A stretch of DNA of 64,000 nucleotides from Telluria sp042683405 (GTDB taxonomy: Bacteria; Pseudomonadota; Gammaproteobacteria; Burkholderiales; Burkholderiaceae_D), in contig NZ_JBHUJS010000003.1 in assembly GCF_042683405.1 (NCBI RefSeq), forward strand, positions 434,001 to 498,000, given 5' to 3'. Shown here piece after piece: positions 59,430-64,000 of this stretch. Below the pieces are notes generated by a model that was not told the DNA's origin, made no database searches, and saw nothing but the letters and a program-made list of their open reading frames with translations. Within the stretch, counting starts at the first letter, position 1; each line of letters starts with the position of its first letter. The position numbers and the translations under genes are program-made.

Positions 59430-61079
59430 ATGTATGACTACATCATTGTAGGCGGAGGTTCCGCGGGCTGCGTGCTCGCCGCCCGCCTGTCGGCGCATCC
59501 CGGCCTGCGCGTATGCCTGCTCGAAGCCGGCCCGCCCGACAGCAGCCCGTTCATCCGCGTCCCGCTCGGCATCGTGCACCTGATGATGAGCAAAAAGCTC
59601 AACTGGCAGTACTTCACCGAGCCGCAGCCCGAACTGGGCAACCGGCGCATGTTTTGCCCGCGCGGTAAGACCCTGGGCGGCAGCAGCGCCACCAATGCCA
59701 TGATCTACACCCGCGGCAACCGTGCCGACTACGATCACTGGGCGGCGCTCGGCAACCCCGGCTGGGCGTTCGACGACGTGCTGCCGCTGTTCCGGCGCAG
59801 CGAGCACCACGAGGCCGGCGGCTCCGCCTACCACGGCATTGGCGGGCCGCTGAACGTCGCGCCGCTGCGCTCGCCCAATCCGCTTTCCCATGCGTTCGTG
59901 CAGGCCGCGATGGAAGCGGGATTCCCGTTCAGCGAGGATTTCAACGGGCCGGACCAGGAAGGCGTGAACTGCTACGAGGTCACCCAGAAGAACGGCGAGC
60001 GCTGGAGCGCGGCGCGCGCGTTCCTGCATCCTGCGCTTGGCCGGCCCAACCTGACGGTGCTGACCGGCGCGCACGCGGAGCGGGTGCTGTTCGATGGCCG
60101 CCGCGCGGCAGGCGTCGCGTTCCGTCGCGGCGGCGCCAGCGACAGCATCACTGCCCGCCGCGAAGTCGTGCTGGCCGGCGGCGCGATCAACTCGCCGCAG
60201 CTGCTGATGCTGTCCGGGATCGGCGAACCGGAACAGCTGGCGCGCCACGGCATCGCGCTGCGCCACGCCCTGCCCGGCGTCGGCCGCAACCTGCAGGACC
60301 ATCTCGACGTGCTGGTGGTGCAGCACTGCCGGCGCCCGGTCTCGCTCGGCATCTCGCTGCGCACGCTGCCCGCCCAGGTCAGGCGCCTGTACGACTACAT
60401 CGCGCACCGCAGCGGCGCGCTCACCAGCAATTCGGCCGAAGCGGGCGGCTTCGTCAGGAGCAGCGCGGAGCAAAGCCTTCCGGACATCCAGTTTCATTTC
60501 ACGCCGGCGCGCCTGGACGGGCACGCGCGCACGCTGCGCAGCGCCGCCTTCACCCTGTGGGGCCACGGCTACGCCCTGCACGCGTGCCCGCTGCGTCCCG
60601 CGAGCCGCGGCCAAGTGTCATTGCGCAGCGCCGATCCGCTCGATCCGCCGCGGATCGATCCGCACTACCTGTCCGACCGCGCCGACCTGCAGGCGATGAT
60701 CGCGTGCGTGCGCTCCGCCCGCCGGGTGCTGGCCTCCGCGCCGTTCGCGCCGTACCGCGGCGCCGAGATCTTTCCGGGCGACGCGGTGCAGAGCGATGCC
60801 GAGATCGAAGCCTTCATCCGGCGCAAGGCCGAGACCATCTACCATCCCGCCGGCACCTGCAAGATGGGGCACGACCCGCTGGCGGTGGTGGACCACCGCC
60901 TCCGCGTGCACGGAGTCGAGGCCCTGCGCGTGATCGACGCCTCGATCATGCCGACCCTGATCGCGGGGAACACCAATGCGCCCACCATCATGATCGCGGA
61001 AAAAGGCGCCGACATGATCCTGGAGGACGCCCGCGTGCAGCCGGCAGGAACGGAGGCGGCCGCGGCGGCTCCGCACTGA
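59430..61079 (+). CDS. GMC-family FAD oxidoreductase (choline-dehydrogenase-like)
   Basis: 549 residues. N-terminal FAD motif YDYIIVGGGSAGCVLAARLS, then GMC signature 1 GKTLGGSSATNAMIYTRGNR, GMC signature 2 GAINSPQLLMLSGIG, and the C-terminal active-site region with IYHPAGTCKMGHD (His) and GNTNAPTIMIAEKGADMI. Alcohol substrate not determined; the neighbours (a fatty-acyl-reductase-like double SDR and a wax-ester synthase) suggest a long-chain alcohol. First gene of a tight operon; the SDR gene begins 17 bases after its stop. Confidence 0.92.
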   Translation: MYDYIIVGGGSAGCVLAARLSAHPGLRVCLLEAGPPDSSPFIRVPLGIVHLMMSKKLNWQYFTEPQPELGNRRMFCPRGKTLGGSSATNAMIYTRGNRADYDHWAALGNPGWAFDDVLPLFRRSEHHEAGGSAYHGIGGPLNVAPLRSPNPLSHAFVQAAMEAGFPFSEDFNGPDQEGVNCYEVTQKNGERWSAARAFLHPALGRPNLTVLTGAHAERVLFDGRRAAGVAFRRGGASDSITARREVVLAGGAINSPQLLMLSGIGEPEQLARHGIALRHALPGVGRNLQDHLDVLVVQHCRRPVSLGISLRTLPAQVRRLYDYIAHRSGALTSNSAEAGGFVRSSAEQSLPDIQFHFTPARLDGHARTLRSAAFTLWGHGYALHACPLRPASRGQVSLRSADPLDPPRIDPHYLSDRADLQAMIACVRSARRVLASAPFAPYRGAEIFPGDAVQSDAEIEAFIRRKAETIYHPAGTCKMGHDPLAVVDHRLRVHGVEALRVIDASIMPTLIAGNTNAPTIMIAEKGADMILEDARVQPAGTEAAAAAPH

Positions 61080-61096
61080 TTCGGAGGACTGACACC

Positions 61097-63076
61097 ATGC
61101 GATATTTCGTCACGGGGGCGACCGGCTTCATTGGCAAGCGGCTGGTGCGCAAGCTGCTGGCCACGCCCGGCAACAGCGTCTGGTTCCTGGTGCGCGAAGG
61201 CAGCGCCGGCTCGCTCGCGGCGGCGCAGGCCTACTGGGGCGCCGACGCTGCGCGCACCACGCCGGTCACGGGCGACCTGCTGCAACCGCTGCTCGGTGTC
61301 GCGGAGGCCGTGCGCCAGGAGCTGTCCGGCCAGGTCGACCACTTCTTCCACCTGGCCGCCATCTACGACCTGCGCGCCGGCGCTGCGCCGCAGGTCGCGG
61401 CCAACGTGGATGGCACCCGCAATGCGGTCGAGCTGGCGGCGGCGCTGAAGGCCGGCTGCTTCCACCATATCAGTTCGGTCGCCGCCGCTGGCATGTACGA
61501 CGGCACCTTCCGCGAAGACATGTTCGACGAGGCCGAACAGCTGTGGCATCCCTACTTCGCCACCAAGCACGCGGGCGAGAAAGTGGTGCGCGATGCCTGC
61601 ACCGTCCCCTGGCGCGTGTATCGCCCCGGCCTGGTGATGGGCGATTCGCACAGCGGCGAAACCGACAAGGCGGACGGGCCTTACTATTTCTTCAAGCTGA
61701 TCCAGCGCATCCGCGGCCTGCTGCCGCCGTGGATGCCGGCCGTCGGCATCGAGGGCGGCCGGGTCAACATCGTGCCGGTCGATTACGTGGTCGATGCGCT
61801 GGCCTGGATCTCTCATCAGCCGGGACTCGACCGCCAGTGCTTCCACCTGACCGAGCCGGTCTCGCGGCGCGTGGGCGAAGTGCTGGACATCTTTGCGCGC
61901 GCCGCGCACGCGCCGCCGATGCGCCTGCGCGTGAACGCCGCGCTGCTCGGGCTGCTGCCGGGGTGGCTGCGCAACGGCATCGCCGCACTGCAGCCGGTGC
62001 ACCGGCTGCGCAAGGCGCTGATGGAGGACCTGGGCCTGCCCGAGGGCATCCTGAACCTGGTGAACTGGCCCACGCGCTTTGATAACCGCGCTGCCGCCGC
62101 CGCGCTGCAGGGCAGCGGCATCAGCTGCCCGCCGCTGGAGCAGTACGCCGCGCCGGTGTGGGACTACTGGGAGCGCCACCTCGACCCTTCGCTCCACATC
62201 GACCGCACGCTGCGCGGGCGGGTGGCGGGCAAGGTGGTGCTGGTCACGGGCGGCTCGTCCGGCATCGGACTGGCCACGGTGCACCGGCTGGCCGCGGCCG
62301 GCGCCACCACGCTGATCTGCGGGCGCGACGAGGCCCGGCTGGCAGAAGCCCGGGCGCAGGTGCAGTCGCGCGGCTTCGACCTGACCGCCTACCAGGCCGA
62401 CCTGGCCGACGCCGAGGACTGCGCGCGCTTCGTGCAGCTGCTCCTGGCCGAGCACGGGCGGGTGGATATCCTGGTCAACAATGCGGGCCGCTCGATCCGC
62501 CGCCCGATCGAGGAAAGCTACGACCGCCTGCACGATTTCGAACGCATGATGCAGCTAAATTATTTTGGCGCGCTGCGCGTGACGATGGGGCTGCTGCCGG
62601 CGATGGCCGCGCACGGCGCCGGGCACGTCGTCAATATCTCCTCGATCGGGGTGCTGACCAATGCGCCGCGCTTTTCCGGCTACGTGGCGTCCAAGGCCGC
62701 GCTGGAGGCCTGGTCCTACTGCGCCGCCGCCGAGTTCGCGGATGCGGGGATCTCCTTCACCACCATCAACATGCCGCTGGTGCGCACGCGCATGATCGCG
62801 CCGACCAAAGCCTACCGGGACGCGCCGGCGCTGACGCCCGACCAGGCAGCGGAGCTGGTGGTGGAAGCGATCGTGAACGCGCCGGCACGCATCGCCACCG
62901 ACGTGGGCATGCTGGGCCTGGGCGTGCAGCTGGCCGCGCCGCATATGGGCCAGATCATCATGAACACGGCCTACCGCCTGTCCGCCGAACAGGATGCCGC
63001 GCCGGCCGACGGCGCCGCCCCGGTTTCGCCGGAACTGCGCGCCATGCAGCACCTGCTGCATGGCGTCCACCTCTGA
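61097..63076 (+). CDS. Double short-chain dehydrogenase, fatty-acyl-reductase-like
   Basis: 659 residues with two Rossmann enzymes in one chain. The N-terminal extended SDR has FVTGATGFIGKRLVRKLL, the active Tyr153-x3-Lys157 (YFATK) and the VNIVPVDYVVDAL region typical of acyl-CoA/thioester reductases. The C-terminal classical SDR (from about 377) has VLVTGGSSGIGLATV, NNAGRS, the Ser in NISSIG, and Tyr529-x3-Lys533 (YVASK). Multi-domain SDRs of this layout occur in mycobacteria and marine or soil bacteria and may turn acyl-CoA into aldehyde or alcohol. GGAGG precedes the ATG. Its stop overlaps the next start (TGATG). Confidence 0.9.
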   Translation: MRYFVTGATGFIGKRLVRKLLATPGNSVWFLVREGSAGSLAAAQAYWGADAARTTPVTGDLLQPLLGVAEAVRQELSGQVDHFFHLAAIYDLRAGAAPQVAANVDGTRNAVELAAALKAGCFHHISSVAAAGMYDGTFREDMFDEAEQLWHPYFATKHAGEKVVRDACTVPWRVYRPGLVMGDSHSGETDKADGPYYFFKLIQRIRGLLPPWMPAVGIEGGRVNIVPVDYVVDALAWISHQPGLDRQCFHLTEPVSRRVGEVLDIFARAAHAPPMRLRVNAALLGLLPGWLRNGIAALQPVHRLRKALMEDLGLPEGILNLVNWPTRFDNRAAAAALQGSGISCPPLEQYAAPVWDYWERHLDPSLHIDRTLRGRVAGKVVLVTGGSSGIGLATVHRLAAAGATTLICGRDEARLAEARAQVQSRGFDLTAYQADLADAEDCARFVQLLLAEHGRVDILVNNAGRSIRRPIEESYDRLHDFERMMQLNYFGALRVTMGLLPAMAAHGAGHVVNISSIGVLTNAPRFSGYVASKAALEAWSYCAAAEFADAGISFTTINMPLVRTRMIAPTKAYRDAPALTPDQAAELVVEAIVNAPARIATDVGMLGLGVQLAAPHMGQIIMNTAYRLSAEQDAAPADGAAPVSPELRAMQHLLHGVHL

Positions 63077-64000
63077 TGGCGCGCGAGCCGCTGTCCACGG
63101 TCGATGCGGCATGGCTGCGCATGGACCGTCCCGCCAACCTGATGATGATCTGCGGGATGATGCGCTTCGAGCGCCCGGTCGGGCTGGATGCCCTGCGCGC
63201 GGCGATCGGCACGCGCATGCTGTGCTTTCACCGCTTCCGCCAGCGCGTGGCCGGCCCGGCCGAGGCGCCGTACTGGGAAGACGATCCGCAGTTCGACCTC
63301 GCCTGGCACGTGCGCAGCGCGGTGCTGCCGGCAGGCCCGCAGGCGCTGGAGAACTGGGCCGGCGGCCTGGCCAGCACCGCACTCGACCGGCACCGGCCGA
63401 TGTGGCAATTCCACCTTGCCAGGGAGGGCCACGGCAGCGCGGTTTTCATGCGCATGCACCACTGCTACGGCGACGGCTTTGCGCTGCTGCACGTGATGGA
63501 CGCGCTCACCGACGCCGACCCGACGCACCCGCACGCGCCGCCACAGGACCTGGCGCCGCCGGCGCGCCCGCACAGCGCATGGGAACGCCTGCTCGGACCG
63601 GTGACCGAAGCGGCAGGAGACGCCGTGCGCAGCGCGCTGCATGCCGCCGGCGCAGGCGCCGCCGTGCTGGCCTCGCCGCGCCATGCGCTGGCCCTGGCCG
63701 CGCGCGCCGCGGACCTGGTGCAGCAAGGCGCCATCATTGCTGCCATGACGCCCGACTCGGCCACCAGCCTGAAAGGCGAACTGGGCACCGCCAAGCGGAT
63801 CGCGTGGACCGACCCGCTGCCGCTGGACGAGGTCAAGGCGGTGGCGCGCGTGCTCAGCTGCAGCATCAACGACTTGCTGGTCGCCTGCATCGCCGGCGCG
63901 CTGCGCTCCTGGCTGCTGGAGCGCGGCGAAGCGGTGGAAGGAGTCGAGCTGCGCGCGCTGGTGCCGGTCAACCTGCGCCCGCCCGGACCGGTGACGGAAC
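63076..64000 (+). CDS. Wax ester synthase/diacylglycerol acyltransferase (right end cut by window)
   Basis: First 308 residues of a WS/DGAT-family enzyme. The catalytic motif HHxxxDG is intact at His128-His129 to Gly134 (MHHCYGDGFALL), preceded by family segments PLSTVDAAWLRMD and NLMMICGMMRFE. Such enzymes esterify a fatty alcohol or diacylglycerol with acyl-CoA. Start overlaps the double-SDR stop by one base, so alcohol-forming reductase and ester synthase are translationally linked. The conserved C-terminal PLW and ND motifs would lie largely outside the window. Confidence 0.92.
   Translation, partial: MAREPLSTVDAAWLRMDRPANLMMICGMMRFERPVGLDALRAAIGTRMLCFHRFRQRVAGPAEAPYWEDDPQFDLAWHVRSAVLPAGPQALENWAGGLASTALDRHRPMWQFHLAREGHGSAVFMRMHHCYGDGFALLHVMDALTDADPTHPHAPPQDLAPPARPHSAWERLLGPVTEAAGDAVRSALHAAGAGAAVLASPRHALALAARAADLVQQGAIIAAMTPDSATSLKGELGTAKRIAWTDPLPLDEVKAVARVLSCSINDLLVACIAGALRSWLLERGEAVEGVELRALVPVNLRPPGPVTE

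Overview
The window looks like chromosome of a GC-rich betaproteobacterium of the order Burkholderiales, most likely the Massilia/Telluria group of Oxalobacteraceae. This rests on the macromolecular-synthesis block rpsU-yqeY-dnaG-rpoD followed by a CAU-anticodon tRNA, on the tsaD, plsY, queG-tsaE-amiC and mutL-miaA neighbourhoods, and on overall protein character. No taxonomic search was possible.

Layout. 1-2832: a LytS/LytTR two-component pair (the regulator runs off the left edge), a VOC-fold protein and a DinB-family protein. 2864-8910: a copper-linked block. A five-gene operon on the minus strand (substrate-binding lipoprotein, SCO protein, cupredoxin-like membrane protein, ABC permease, ABC ATPase) is divergent from a Cu+-exporting P-type ATPase. 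A textbook CueR/MerR-type promoter with a 19-bp spacer lies between them.

About 9000-30641: a decayed genomic island inserted at the 3' end of a tRNA(CAU). A frameshifted tyrosine integrase sits next to the tRNA. The island carries a three-gene set (unknown protein, PLD-family nuclease, SNF2-type helicase) that looks like an anti-phage system, an AIPR-family abortive-infection protein with an N-terminal nuclease-like motif, a HEPN-like protein, a small PD-(D/E)XK-like protein, paired coiled-coil membrane proteins and many unknown small genes. It also holds several wrecked genes, including a deleted and frameshifted dnaB and a truncated GIY-YIG-type gene. Much of the island has lower GC than the flanks, most clearly the AIPR gene.

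30642-59301: core chromosome with sigma-70, primase, S21, a BaiN-type flavoprotein, YbiB, DAHP synthase, TsaD, FrnE-like DsbA, PlsY, YbaK, a GGDEF-EAL protein, XerD, Ogt, QueG, TsaE, AmiC, a mutarotase, alpha-carbonic anhydrase, DedA, cyclophilin, MutL, a Bcr/CflA transporter, MiaA and tRNA-Met. Two families of dispersed palindromic repeats occur here. One, built on GGGGACNGTCCC, has entered coding sequence at least twice.

59430-64000: a lipid-type operon of GMC oxidoreductase, a double-SDR protein and a WS/DGAT acyltransferase (cut by the right edge), suggesting wax-ester or neutral-lipid metabolism.
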